From: Albugo candida
Lineage: Eukaryota; Oomycota; Peronosporomycetes; Albuginales
Reading direction: 5' to 3'
Assembly: GCA_040437565.1 (NCBI GenBank)
Contig: JBDOQK010000009.1
Location: forward strand, 558,001 to 622,000
DNA length: 64,000 bases
The notes under the pieces were generated by a model, which had not been told where the DNA came from, made no database searches, and saw only the letters and a list, made by a program, of their open reading frames with translations. This document shows, in pieces, positions 10,923-22,703 of the stretch; positions within the stretch are counted from its first letter, which is position 1, and the number at the start of each line of letters is the position of its first letter. Both the position numbers and the translations under genes were made by a program.

Positions 10923-13190
10923 TCAAGAAGGCTCAGCGACGACTTGTGCAAAGGTACGATACTCTTCTGCACAGAATGAGAATCGAGCAAACAGCTTCTT
11001 ATCGTCAGCACAAGTATCCAACCGACTCATTCGGTCCACTGCGAGCGTTGTAAACTCCTCAGAGAAATTGACCGTATCACAGCTACTCTGGAGATTCGGC
11101 TTGATCGGCGGCGTCAATTGTTTCCGAGCCAGCTTTTGCCAATCCACAGACCGAAAGAATGCGTGATTCTTGATCGCCTGAACGCCTTTGACTTGGAACA
11201 TATTGGATTTCCCAGAGCCCAAACGCTTGTCAACATTTCGATCTAAAAGCTGTTTGATGATGGAATGCGNNNNNNNNNNNNNNNNNNNNNNNNNNNNNNN
11301 NNNNNNNNNNNNNNNNNNNNNNNNNNNNNNNNNNNNNNNNNNNNNNNNNNNNNNNNNNNNNNNNNNNNNGGCTTGATCGGCGGCGTCAATTGTTTCCGAG
11401 CCAGCTTTTGCCAATCCACAGACCGAAAGAATGCGTGATTCTTGATCGCCTGAACGCCTTTGACTTGGAACATATTGGATTTCCCAGAGCCCAAACGCTT
11501 GTCAACATTTCGATCTAAAAGCTGTTTGATGATGGAATGCGTCTCCGATCGCAGCCATTTCGGCAGGGAGAGCTGGACGATATCAATATTAGATGGAGTG
11601 TTTGTCGTTCGGAATGCTTACTTTTTCATTGAGAATTTTCTGATGCAACTTTTTCTTATTCTTGTGGACAAATGGAGGATACCCAGTGACCATCTCATAG
11701 ATCAGCGCTCCTAGAGCCCAAAAATCAACAGCTTTATTGTACGATCTTCCTCGAATCATCTCAGGCGCCATGTATTCTACACACTTGTGAGATTTTGCTT
11801 GCAGTAATACGATCGATCTACCGTTTGTTCCACACATTGTTTTGGTCGAGTCTTCTTCCTACGATAAGAAGCGTCACAAAAAGCAAGAGTCAGAGCGCAG
11901 TGTACTTGCATTAGCCATTTCTTTCGCCAGTCCAAAATCAGTCAATCGGATGTGCCCGTCATCGTCCACCAAAACGTTTTCGGGCTTCAAATCTCTGCAG
12001 CAGATCAAAGTCAATTGTCAGTTTGATGCGAGGAAAACTCGAGAAACCTGTGAATAATCCCCTGAGAATGCAAATGCTCCAACGCGAGAACGATTTCCGC
12101 CGCGTAAAAGATCGCAGTGTCCTGGAAAAAAGCCTTTAAACCGATACAAAATACATCAATTTCGGGATGAAAACCTCGAGCAATAATCCTTGTTTCGATA
12201 AATGGTGGAATAATTCCCCGCCGGCGACAAATGGCATCACCAGGTACACACTCGACGCGGTCTGGAAAGCGTATCGAAGACTTACAAGGAATGGATGGTT
12301 AATCTTTGTCATAATGTCGCGTTCGGCCTGGAGGTATGCGACCGAATTCTTCTTTACAATGACATTATTCGACACAATCTATCGAGAAACGTTGATTTAG
12401 ACGCGTTTTGGAGCTGAATGGAGTACCTTCATAGCTAAAATCTCTCCCGTCTGTTTATGTCGTACTTGGACAACCTCCAAATACATATAAGTCTCAATTC
12501 CGTAGTAAAGTTGTAATGTACTTTGCCAAAAGCCCCGAGGCCAATGATACAAAGCATCTCGAAATCCATCGGGCCAACGCTTTTCATGTCTTTTGTAGCG
12601 TTCTGTTGCGATGTCGAGGAATCGGTATTGATGACAGCTTCCTTGATACTGTCCTCATTGCTTGCTAGCCGTGCGGTTGTGCTGGAAGGCGGATGGTCGA
12701 GAGTTAATTCTGAGGCCTCAAAGTCTTCTTGTTCGGCGTTAGTTAGAGCTCTCGTTCTTGGGGGAATTTGATTGTCTTCCACATCGATTGCGTCTTGAAA
12801 GCTCACGGAATTGGTACATTTTCTAGCTAGAGCAAAATGAGTCTCTGCAAGTTCGTAATGGACACGTACTTGCGTCTTCAATGGTCATAACGGCTTCCGC
12901 ATTGCCTGTTTTAAGAATTGTATAAGTTCGGTTTCGTAGACTTGGAATCAGTATGGTGTACATTGGGAAGTAATGCTGGGCCCTTTGGATGTGAATATCA
13001 GTGATGGCAAGTGATCCAGAGGCTATACTATTGCGGAGGAATTGAGGATGATATGAGCGTGTTGATGGACGTATTGTGACAATTTTTGAGAAAAAAGGCT
13101 TGAGAATTCAATGGTAAAAGTGACAATGGGACGGAAGTTTGGAGAATTAAGGATGCGCGTTCTTTGACTGCTTTGTGATGACACTGTCAT
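10923..13190 (-). CDS. AGC-family serine/threonine kinase (S6K/SGK/AKT-like)
   Basis: Ten exons, about 517 residues after collapsing the gap. Exons: 13190-13081, 13027-12870, 12826-12522, 12474-12427, 12378-12175, 12121-12048, 11994-11906, 11854-11822, 11776-11622, 11572-10923. Kinase marks in order: [16 protein letters not shown] lysine, [47 protein letters not shown], a T-loop ending TMCGTNEYMAPEM, and [19 protein letters not shown]. The C-terminal tail ends with the hydrophobic motif FARFSF, the usual PDK1/TOR-type control site. The roughly 190 residues before the kinase domain are not assigned, and exon 1 is the least certain part. It converges on the F-box/JmjC gene, with stops 27 nt apart. 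Growth or nutrient signalling is inferred from family only. Confidence 0.88.
11098..11541. repeat. 100-N gap (11270-11369) with duplicated 172-nt flanks
   Basis: 11098-11269 recurs as 11370-11541 inside the last exon of the AGC kinase. Removing one copy restores an open frame of 126 codons in that exon, which supports an assembly overlap. Confidence 0.92.
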
Positions 13191-15404
13191 TGGGAGGATG
13201 TATTGTATTGTGTAGCTCCGTAAGCAGCTGTATCTGACATAAGGGATTTAAGAATGTAAAGAAGAAAGGCATTCATTTGATAACTGGAAAATGCGATTGA
13301 GAGGAAGAGCTGAATGAGATACATATCACAGTCTTTAGTGAGAATTTGATAGCTCCTATTCAGCTGAGGAATCTGATTTAGCACAGGCATAGCGATAGAA
13401 GTCGCAATATAAATACATAGTTGTTTATGATTTCGAGGAATGAAAATCATCGAATGTGGAGAGAAAATAGAATGAGCGCACAGCCGCAAGGAAGAGGATG
13501 GAAGCGCACTTTTTAGACATTCTCAAGCTGTACCTAACTGACATTGTTCTAAAAATCAAAGCCGAGAGGTAGATGCTGGCTACAAAATATTCGAGTTCCA
13601 CAATTTGATACAGAAAGGCTTTTAGGTAACGTTCCAAATATGTAGCGACAATTGTGCCGCTTAAAATTAAAGGTACTCATGAGCATGAAGTTTTTAAGAA
13701 AGCAGTGGCCTCCAGACTCGCGAGAACCGAGCGCAGCGGATCTCTAGGGAAGTGCATTACAATGCTGCAGCCACGGAAAAGCAGAGATCCCTCTCCTTTT
13801 GGCGAGGATAATGTCGCTCTATGTATGCGGTGGTTTTATAGAGAGAGCCATCAGTGCGATCTCACATCATCAAAACTAGCCGCTTGTGGCACAAATGTAC
13901 ATCATGAGGTGGTCTTTTGCCGCTGCAAAGTTTGCATTTGGAACATCGATCAAGGTCCAGCATGATCGTCCCTTTAAATGGTTAGAGGCGCTATTCAGAT
14001 ATGTGATCATTCTGCAACTTGAGCAAAAATATGTCCTTGGAACGTCATCCATTCAGTGGCCAAATACATCAAAATTGTCAGAGAAGAAAATCTCGGAAAT
14101 GACTGGTTTACGCCAAGCGNNNNNNNNNNNNNNNNNNNNNNNNNNNNNNNNNNNNNNNNNNNNNNNNNNNNNNNNNNNNNNNNNNNNNNNNNNNNNNNNN
14201 NNNNNNNNNNNNNNNNNNNAAGTGCATTACAATGCTGCAGCCACGGAAAAGCAGAGATCCCTCTCCTTTTGGCGAGGATAATGTCGCTCTATGTATGCGG
14301 TGGTTTTATAGAGAGAGCCATCAGTGCGATCTCACATCATCAAAACTAGCCGCTTGTGGCACAAATGTACATCATGAGGTGGTCTTTTGCCGCTGCAAAG
14401 TTTGCATTTGGAACATCGATCAAGGTCCAGCATGATCGTCCCTTTAAATGGTTAGAGGCGCTATTCAGATATGTGATCATTCTGCAACTTGAGCAAAAAT
14501 ATGTCCTTGGAACGTCATCCATTCAGTGGCCAAATACATCAAAATTGTCAGAGAAGAAAATCTCGGAAATGACTGGTTTACGCCAAGCGGAACTCGCTAT
14601 CATTAGCACCTTCTAACAAAACAAAAAAATGGCGATAAGCTGCTAATCAAACTCCTTCACGTAATGCTCCCATGTCCGGTGTCGAAAAGTCGGTGCTAAG
14701 AGAGATTATGTTGCTATGTACGTAAATAAGTAAATAAACTTGAAGTGATGGCATTAGCACCAAAATCTCATTTCATCAAGGCACGGCTAAAGCGATGTTG
14801 AGCAAAGTTTCTGATACATCGACACATTGATTCAAATAGGATACAAATCTCAATTTACCTCCTACATCCCATTCTTCCGTGTTCATACATATTCCCAAAG
14901 TTCGCAATTCACTGCGAAATCCTAAGTTTGCTGCTGCCATCCCATCGAATCTTTAACCAATGTTTCAAACGACGACTTCCAAAGTCTGCAGTAAGAAAGA
15001 CGCTGAATGGAGATGCATAATAGTGCCCAACAGCATCGATCTACCTTACATATTTTTCATCCGCGAAATGACACCGTACACTGAACATAAATATTGAAAA
15101 GGTTATCAGGGAATAGAATCGAAAGTGTTAGCAAATCGTTGTTTTTGGACTAGCCATAACATCGCACAAATGCGATATCGCGCAACAGATGGTCGATAGA
15201 GTGTGTGCAGGGAGCTTAAATTTACAATTAATCTCGTCTTATAGTTTGAAGAACACAGGTGGAATAAAGGGTTCTTATAGGTTCTCGATAGGGAATAGAG
15301 GCAAACTGTCGCAAATAATGCGTTAGTATACTCATTGACTAAGCAGCTGCAAGGCTTGTTGAGTCAATAAAGTGGCGATAGAGGAAGATTGCGTGCGCAA
15401 TTAG
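13191..15404. other. Gene-poor stretch upstream of the AGC kinase
   Basis: No firm gene. On the minus strand, 13640-13187 carries two overlapping frames rich in hydrophobic residues (for example KCASILFLAAVRS and YLIQLFLSIAFSS), which could be a small membrane protein with an unresolved intron. The stop of the second frame overlaps the AGC kinase ATG. A plus-strand ORF at 13654-13965 has no recognisable domain. The rest is a gap flank and low-content sequence. Confidence 0.4.
13750..14589. repeat. 100-N gap (14120-14219) with duplicated 370-nt flanks
   Basis: 13750-14119 recurs as 14220-14589, apparently identical. The same small plus-strand ORF therefore appears twice and should be counted once. 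Confidence 0.9.
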
Positions 15405-16075
15405 AAATATGTGTATGAGTATGGTATGCAATTTTATCGAACAAATGAAACCCGAAGCGTAGTATACTTGAATGAGGGTCATACTGAAGAGAAGTTCTCC
15501 ATTCTTTGCAGTATCCGACTGGTGGGATGCAGCTTCTCGTATACTGTCTGACGGGCTCCAGAACACGGACCAAGAGCTACATTAACGATAAAGACAACAC
15601 GTACTATCATATAGTCTTATGCGATAAAGTCCCTGCATTTGATTATCATGATATGACAAAAATAATAGTGAGGCTTCAAACATGCTCAAGCTGAAAATTT
15701 TTGTGCAGATGATAGCACAAGAGTCTATCAGTGAGTGGCATACATTCCCTGACTATTTTGACTTGCAGATTGTAAAAGGCCACTATGAAAATGGGTTGTT
15801 TGATGGCAATATAGAACTTGAACCGCATTCGAAGATGGTTGGATATGGTGACAAGGATGTTGGTGTTAATAAGATGTTGTCTGCAGTAGTTCATGGTAGG
15901 ACGCGAAACGAGTCCGTATTGAATTGAAATCATGCATTGATTGCTTATTGTAGGATATGACTTAAATGATTCAGGCCAAGATTACGTCCATGTACGAAAA
16001 ATGACCCGCATCATCCCTGTAGTTGGTGACCAATGCTGTCACAACTCTTATGCTCTTGTTTTATTGAAGGTTTAA
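15405..16075 (+). CDS. Tentative multi-exon gene fragment, unknown function
   Basis: Four exon-like blocks join in frame: 15405-15461, 15512-15667, 15709-15895 and 15954-16075. The splice sites are good: GTATAC...TTTGCAG, GTGAGG...TGTGCAG and GTAGGA...ATTGTAG (introns of 50, 41 and 58 nt). The blocks are 19, 52, 62 and about 40 codons and read KYVYEYGMQFYR, MQLLVYCLTG, TYYHIVLCDKVPAF, WHTFPDYFDLQIVKG, VHGYDLNDSGQDYVHV and GDQCCHNSYALVLL. The 5' end is unresolved: no convincing start exon or signal peptide was found. It is not recognised as any family. The consistent phases and splice sites are the main support; composition alone would not be enough. Confidence 0.35.
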
Positions 16076-18473
16076 ACTTGACGATTTTATGTAAGATCTA
16101 TCTACATCGAAAGAAATGGCATAAGGCCGAATCATGGCGGAACATTTAAATGACTACTCGGAACATAGACCTCTCTGATGTGATGTGCTGTGAATTGACA
16201 GAACCATAAGTCCTTTTCAGAGAATCTTTCGTCCATGTACCTGCTATGTTTAGTATATTAACAAATGATTGTGATGCTGACAATTCGCCACACCTGTCAT
16301 GCATTGCTGTAGCTGATAGTTACATGCGAGGAGATACATGATACGAATGAATCGTCAGAGTGTATGCTTCGAAGCTATTGTACCAAATGAGTCAATAACG
16401 CTATTTCTTTCTCTCAAAAATGGAACATGACGTGATAATATGAGTCGGTTTTAAAGTCTTGTTTCTACCTCACAATCTAACGACTCTAAATGAAGCCTCT
16501 CATGGTCTGTCCCTTAAAGCCTACACTTCTACATCATTCGCGCAGTCGGAATCGTCCTGATTGGCATACGAACAAGTTCCGTATCTCGAGTCGTGAAAAG
16601 CGGATATCAATGCCTCTAGGTCAGCAAAAAAACTGATACAACGACGTTCTATTTGTTTTTTTTGGAATACTTTACAAGTCAGTAGAGAGAGTTATCTTCA
16701 CTCGCTATGATGTCAGATCCGCACCGGTAAGCTAGAATCATTTGGAAACACACAACCATGCAATCGATTGTTCTCCACCTTGGGTATTTGCATTGTGCAT
16801 ATAAGCACTACCAATAGACCTTACATGTGAAAAGACATAGAGCTTACCCGTTCAAAAATCGTCCTTTTCATGATGTTTTTTATATCGTTCAGCTAAGCAA
16901 AACACTGCAAAAGTTCCTAATCGTATACCGTCCTGTTTGCTATGTTCATAGATGACTAATATCTATCGTTCATTCGGTTATAAATTATATTTGTGTGGAA
17001 TTGATTCCTTTCGAATGACTTGATACCTCCCAGCTTCTTGCATGTTGCGGTACTTGAGAATTCTTAAGATTGCTCAAACGAAACCATCGTTAAGGGAAAA
17101 CAGGGCATAGAGGAAGTGAGCGTTTAGCCAATATGGTACACACATTACCTTGAGACCCCTATCCAATTCCATAACGCATCGCGAGAGGTGGTCAATGAGT
17201 GCATTCGTGTATATTCCGCCACCTCAAGATTTCATATGCATGGGTCTATGAGCAATCCTAAGTAACAGTGATGTGCCTTAGCTAGCTCAAACTCAGCTTA
17301 ATCGGGCATAAATCGAGAATTCTCCAAGCACATATTTTCGCAATTCACCATCTATCCTATTTTCACGCTATGATCTATCGACGCAATATTGCATACTGTC
17401 CAGCTGTACATGTCCCAGCTGGGCATGCCTTTTATCCATGAGCAGTGGACTTCTGTGTTTGCTCGACGTCATTACCGCATTTTCGATGGAAAGGGTTGCC
17501 AGAGGAGCTGATGTAAAATGACAGAAATACGTGATTTCGATAATTGCGCAAAATAATCTAATTGACTATTGAAGTCGCCGTCGGTATCCGTCCTCATGTG
17601 ATCGGATGTGGTATGTGATGGCGCGTTCTCTTTCACTTATAATGCAGTTTTTTCTGCAATCAGTTTTCTGATGCAAAACGCAGCGATGACTACACTTTTC
17701 TCCAAATCGAATTCCTCGCTATGTTAGTGAGTTCCTACTAAAGGTTTTTGCCAGTCTTATTGTTGTCACACAAGATTCATGTCGTTCTTGTAGAGCGGTC
17801 TTATAGTCTCTACTTAAATACGTCCTTCCTGACCATTTCACACTATTTGATAGATTTTCCTTGTGTTTAGACTCAATGATTCTCGTGTACGCTGGAATAT
17901 AAAATTGGTCATTCTCACTCGACCCTTTTACAAACGAAATGCGTCAAGACTCGGTCGATAAGCTGCCATGCATGGGCTTGCGGCTATCACAAAGTCTCTT
18001 ACATCTCGATGTACGGGTGATCGCAAACTTTTGCACGCTGTAAGTTGTAAATCTTTGATCGAGTCCTATCAAATGAGCCGTAAAAGGTAGCGCGTGTGGT
18101 TGGTTGAAGATTCTGGAAGGTATTTCATTGTACTATACTGCACTCAATTTGTGATTCTTCACCCTATTATAATAATGTCTATTTAGTGTGGACTCTTAAT
18201 CTGGCCCCCATTATCAAGCTCAAGACGAGAAAACATACCTATTTTTGATACATTGTTGCGACGAAACGTTACGCGAGCGTTATGCCCGCTATATGAAGTT
18301 ACTTTGAGCGCGTCGTGCGTTTTCATTTGTGACAATTTCTATGCGAAGAGATCCGTCGCATCTACATGAGCGGTTCTTCTTTCTAGAAAGTCAATGTCTC
18401 AGGGCATCTAAACGTTCGATTCGCCTCCTCAATTCAGAATCCGCAGAGTAAGTGAGAAGTAAGAAAGAGGAAA
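16076..18473. other. Gene-free stretch
   Basis: About 2.4 kb without any ORF of 60 codons or more. I see no repeats, transposon ends or RNA-like folds. The last few hundred bases presumably hold the promoter of the MLF-like gene. Confidence 0.6.
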
Positions 18474-19010
18474 ATGCTGAGTCCGTGGGAATTAGTGCGA
18501 TCGCGCCATTGGCACCCAATGGCATCCTTGGAGCAATCCATGATGGATTTCGATGATCTTGCGAATCAGATGTTGACGAATCAGTCGCCATTTACATCGT
18601 TTCCTGCCCGAGACATTTGCGATGACGATGAGTTTTTCAAAGATTTGGAAGATGAAAAAGAGAAAAATGCCCAAACGCCGGATGGACCAGATCTATTAAA
18701 CAATCAGAAACGGTTTTCCAATTACTCATACTCCAGTTCGTCCATTCTCGACCATCAAGGGCGTCATGTGAAAAGCACCCGGCGCCGATTTGAAGACTCT
18801 AATGGGCGACTGAAAGCTACCCACGAGCGTGAAATTGACGGGAAGAAGCTTCGGAGTACTTGGGAACGTCGCAAAGGCGAGGGAAAGCACAACTTGATTT
18901 GCTCGGAAGGATCGCCAGAGGAGTTCGAGAACGCGTGGGCCAGAACGCCTTTTGGCGAAGCGCAATTGAAAACGATCGAACAAACGAAAGAGGCGAAGAA
19001 GGAGGATTGA
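18474..19010 (+). CDS. Myeloid leukemia factor (MLF1)-like protein, first copy
   Basis: A single-exon 178-residue protein. The family signature is in the middle: NYSYSSSSILDHQGRHVKST, followed by SNGRLKATHEREIDGKK and EGKHNLICSEGSPEEFENAW. This matches the MLF1 domain pattern of an aromatic/Ser block, an acidic/basic strand pair, and an EEFDREW-like end. MLF proteins shuttle between cytoplasm and nucleus and bind 14-3-3-type partners; that role is family knowledge. The start ATG at 18474 follows an A-rich leader (gaggaaaATG). The gene lies wholly inside the 1253-nt block that is repeated across the gap at 19537, so this and the copy at 19827 are probably one gene. Confidence 0.82.
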   Translation: MLSPWELVRSRHWHPMASLEQSMMDFDDLANQMLTNQSPFTSFPARDICDDDEFFKDLEDEKEKNAQTPDGPDLLNNQKRFSNYSYSSSSILDHQGRHVKSTRRRFEDSNGRLKATHEREIDGKKLRSTWERRKGEGKHNLICSEGSPEEFENAWARTPFGEAQLKTIEQTKEAKKED

Positions 19011-19136
19011 TAAGAATTTGGTTTGTAGTTGTATTGTGATTTAGTATGCAAATTGTATCAACCAACCGATGCGAGGTAATATATTGGACGTAATATTTTG
19101 TTAAAATACAAAATAGTTGCACACGCCTAGTTGAAC

Positions 19137-19536
19137 TTATCTTGAGTGCGTTTTCGATGACGATATACTGATCATTAGTTTTGCACGTGACTCCCACACT
19201 GCAAATCCTAGCTGAAACTGCTCCTCTTTCAGTAAATCGGTTTTCTTCATCAAGAGTGCGTATTCTTCAAGGTTGTGACGATACGTTACGTCGTTATCGG
19301 ATAATTGATTACGTCGCGTGCTGAGTAGATTGTTCCGTTTTTCTTGCAACAACCTTAACGCCTCACGCATCTCTCCAATTTGTTTCTGTATACAAAGATA
19401 GTTTAGATCAGTTAGAAAAAAAAGTGATGAATGAACTTGCTTTTTTCTTTTGAACGCGTTGGCGCTCATTTTCGTTGTGTCTCTCGCGTTTTGAGGATGC
19501 GGTGACATAGAGAAGCGGTCGTCCTCTTTTGCAACC
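19137..19536 (-). pseudogene. Partial copy of the bHLH-like gene (gap artefact)
   Basis: Identical to 20490-20889, the 3' end of the bHLH-like gene, and cut off by the N run. It lacks the rest of exon 1. Treat it as a duplicated contig end, not a second locus. Confidence 0.8.
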
Positions 19537-19826
19537 NNNNNNNNNNNNNNNNNNNNNNNNNNNNNNNNNNNNNNNNNNNNNNNNNNNNNNNNNNNNNNNN
19601 NNNNNNNNNNNNNNNNNNNNNNNNNNNNNNNNNNNNGCCCGCTATATGAAGTTACTTTGAGCGCGTCGTGCGTTTTCATTTGTGACAATTTCTATGCGAA
19701 GAGATCCGTCGCATCTACATGAGCGGTTCTTCTTTCTAGAAAGTCAATGTCTCAGGGCATCTAAACGTTCGATTCGCCTCCTCAATTCAGAATCCGCAGA
19801 GTAAGTGAGAAGTAAGAAAGAGGAAA

Positions 19827-20363
19827 ATGCTGAGTCCGTGGGAATTAGTGCGATCGCGCCATTGGCACCCAATGGCATCCTTGGAGCAATCCATGATGGA
19901 TTTCGATGATCTTGCGAATCAGATGTTGACGAATCAGTCGCCATTTACATCGTTTCCTGCCCGAGACATTTGCGATGACGATGAGTTTTTCAAAGATTTG
20001 GAAGATGAAAAAGAGAAAAATGCCCAAACGCCGGATGGACCAGATCTATTAAACAATCAGAAACGGTTTTCCAATTACTCATACTCCAGTTCGTCCATTC
20101 TCGACCATCAAGGGCGTCATGTGAAAAGCACCCGGCGCCGATTTGAAGACTCTAATGGGCGACTGAAAGCTACCCACGAGCGTGAAATTGACGGGAAGAA
20201 GCTTCGGAGTACTTGGGAACGTCGCAAAGGCGAGGGAAAGCACAACTTGATTTGCTCGGAAGGATCGCCAGAGGAGTTCGAGAACGCGTGGGCCAGAACG
20301 CCTTTTGGCGAAGCGCAATTGAAAACGATCGAACAAACGAAAGAGGCGAAGAAGGAGGATTGA
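19827..20363 (+). CDS. Myeloid leukemia factor (MLF1)-like protein, second copy
   Basis: Identical in sequence to the copy at 18474 (178 residues, same flanks), lying in the repeated block after the gap. It ends 126 nt before the stop of the convergent bHLH-like gene on the minus strand, the same spacing seen in the first copy. Probably the same locus assembled twice. Confidence 0.75.
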   Translation: MLSPWELVRSRHWHPMASLEQSMMDFDDLANQMLTNQSPFTSFPARDICDDDEFFKDLEDEKEKNAQTPDGPDLLNNQKRFSNYSYSSSSILDHQGRHVKSTRRRFEDSNGRLKATHEREIDGKKLRSTWERRKGEGKHNLICSEGSPEEFENAWARTPFGEAQLKTIEQTKEAKKED

Positions 20364-20489
20364 TAAGAATTTGGTTTGTAGTTGTATTGTGATTTAGTAT
20401 GCAAATTGTATCAACCAACCGATGCGAGGTAATATATTGGACGTAATATTTTGTTAAAATACAAAATAGTTGCACACGCCTAGTTGAAC

Positions 20490-21306
20490 TTATCTTGAGT
20501 GCGTTTTCGATGACGATATACTGATCATTAGTTTTGCACGTGACTCCCACACTGCAAATCCTAGCTGAAACTGCTCCTCTTTCAGTAAATCGGTTTTCTT
20601 CATCAAGAGTGCGTATTCTTCAAGGTTGTGACGATACGTTACGTCGTTATCGGATAATTGATTACGTCGCGTGCTGAGTAGATTGTTCCGTTTTTCTTGC
20701 AACAACCTTAACGCCTCACGCATCTCTCCAATTTGTTTCTGTATACAAAGATAGTTTAGATCAGTTAGAAAAAAAAGTGATGAATGAACTTGCTTTTTTC
20801 TTTTGAACGCGTTGGCGCTCATTTTCGTTGTGTCTCTCGCGTTTTGAGGATGCGGTGACATAGAGAAGCGGTCGTCCTCTTTTGCAACCAGAGTAACGAA
20901 CTTGCGGTTGTGTGATAATGTTCAAAGGATCTTTGGGAGGATTCTGGTCACTAGGATGCGTCCTTTTCTTGTGTGCAGACCGAGTATTTGCTGGATGAAA
21001 CTTCAGTTCACTTGCGTTTTGTGTAGAATCCGCAGTCGCGCAATTCTCGACACTAGAATAGGCGTCACTCATCGCAGATTGCAGCAAATCTGAGGTGAAT
21101 AAATCCTCAGCACCAAACGAGTTCGATTCCAACGCTATTGGAAATTTATATTCGGAAACGCGCTGAAAGTATGGAGAGGTCGGTAAAATCGAGCACGCTG
21201 ATGCCGGTGGTATGTGATCAATGCCTTGGCTAAACTCGAACGCTTTCTCGTTCTGTAAGAATGGATACAAAAAGGTGGATGATTCGGACAACATTGAGTG
21301 ATTCAT
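20490..21306 (-). CDS. Putative bHLH-type transcription factor
   Basis: Two exons (21306-20809, 20738-20490), 248 residues, starting at ATG 21306 (MNHSMLSESS). The roughly 150-residue N-terminus is Ser/Phe-rich and unassigned. The basic region KRERHNENERQR sits at the end of exon 1. Splicing at CGC|GTTCAA joins it in phase to KQIGEMREALRLLQEK. The result has the His, Glu and Arg spacing of bHLH basic regions (HNxxERxR) followed by helix 1. The second helix (NLEEYALLMKKTDLLKEE) is long and coiled-coil-like, so a bZIP-like or bHLH-zipper reading is possible. The donor GTTCAA is weak, and the alternative frame would destroy the motif. It converges with the MLF-like gene. Confidence 0.55.
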
Positions 21307-22703
21307 ATTGTAAGCAATGACAAACACTGAGCGCAATTAACAATGAGTGCTTAATACTGAAGCCCTTTTGCTGGACGCTCGATATACAGGAAAATCATTG
21401 ATTGGTGAATAACTCTCCTCACTTCGATTCTTTTACATTTAAATCGAGGTCTCAAGTAGTTTACATAATCAGTCTGTCGGATAAAGAGGTTTTGATGAGG
21501 AAATGAAATAAATCAGTGGATCAGATGCAAAAGTTGTCATAGTGTCCTCATCAAAGAGAAGTGTTCGAAAAAAGGCTATTTTACGGTAATTATCAGTTAA
21601 TACGAGGTTTTTTTGCCTCCCCCAGGTCACCATTTGTCACAAAGGTATGATAGTGTGAATAGTACTCAGCTCTGCCACATAATGTCGGATCAAAGACGGA
21701 AAGTTTCCAGCTGCGCAAATAACACTGAATTTTGGAAAGATGTCTGGACTCAGAGGGTAAGAGTGATTGGTCGTGCTATAGGAAACGACTCAGCCTCGAC
21801 ACAAGATAGAGCTACAATGATGAGGAGCGTGTACTTTCTTTCTCAGAGGAGGGAAAATTGCAAGATGGTATTGAGATCACCTGACGTACTTGGGGATTAG
21901 CAGCTTGTTAAGGATTTGCGTAAGTGAGGTCTCGTAGTCGATGCTGGCCTTTTCACATGCGTCTGTGTTTAATATTTAGAAAATATAAGTGGAATGCAAT
22001 CATGAGTGTATTTCGATACTCAAAACAGGAGAATGAGAACACACAACACTCAATCAAGCTTGCGTGAGGCACCCTCATTCAGCCAATGATGAGTGTACCT
22101 TCCCCTTCAGATCACTAGGTGTAAATAGGTTGTTAACTATTTTTAATTTATTAAGTTTCATAGGAATGTATTACCGCATCAGTCACATTCTATTTATGAC
22201 GACCGCGTTTTGCTCGCTGCTAATTCGCAAAAAATAGTGTTGCACATGCCTCTATGGTCGTACTACCGCGATGAGTCATCTTCAAAACGAACGGGAAGCA
22301 CATCCCTAACCGTTTTCAATACACTCTTAAAATTAAAAGAAACGATGCCGCAGGTGGATAGGACACGTCGCAGTTGATATCACAGTGAAATTTTTCGGTT
22401 TGCTCGATCGTTCTTCACTAGGTACGCTCTCATGGACATAACAAGTTAAGGTTCGCCCTTCTTGTTAGAGCCAGTTATCACCCAATCAGAATCAGGAAGC
22501 GGCAATCAAGTGACGTCGATTTCCTTAAACTGAGCTTCGTGTGTGCAGCTGTTCGATGCTGAAGAGTAAAGACCTGCTTTGCTTCGTCTACATCGATATG
22601 TCATATCCGCAGCGAATTCTCATTCGACAAGTTCTTGCAGTGCACATTTCGTAAGCGTAAAGCAAAATACTAACGTGTGATTACATTACGAATTGGTATC
22701 AAT
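21307..22703. other. Intergenic stretch
   Basis: About 1.4 kb with one unremarkable plus-strand ORF (21613-21900, no domain, likely chance). Promoter sequence for the bHLH-like gene is expected at the left end. Nothing else seen. Confidence 0.5.

Larger units (their letters stand above)
18284..20889. repeat. 100-N gap (19537-19636) with duplicated 1253-nt flanks
   Basis: 18284-19536 recurs as 19637-20889, apparently identical. It carries the whole MLF-like gene plus the 3' part of the bHLH-like gene. It is the largest of the gap duplications. By analogy with the other gaps it is read as unmerged contig overlap, but a real recent tandem duplication cannot be excluded here from sequence alone. 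Confidence 0.85.

Noticed and set aside
13654-13965. A 103-codon plus ORF present twice as a repeated gene family
   Set aside because: The second copy is only the duplicated gap flank, and the ORF has no domain or leader.
14860-15200. A minus-strand multi-exon gene around MAAANLGFRSEL
   Set aside because: All three frames gave equally plausible readings with different splice choices and early stops, so no model could be preferred.
18284-20889. A true tandem duplication of the MLF-like gene
   Set aside because: The copies look identical, end exactly at an N run and follow the pattern of every other gap, so unmerged contig ends are the simpler reading.
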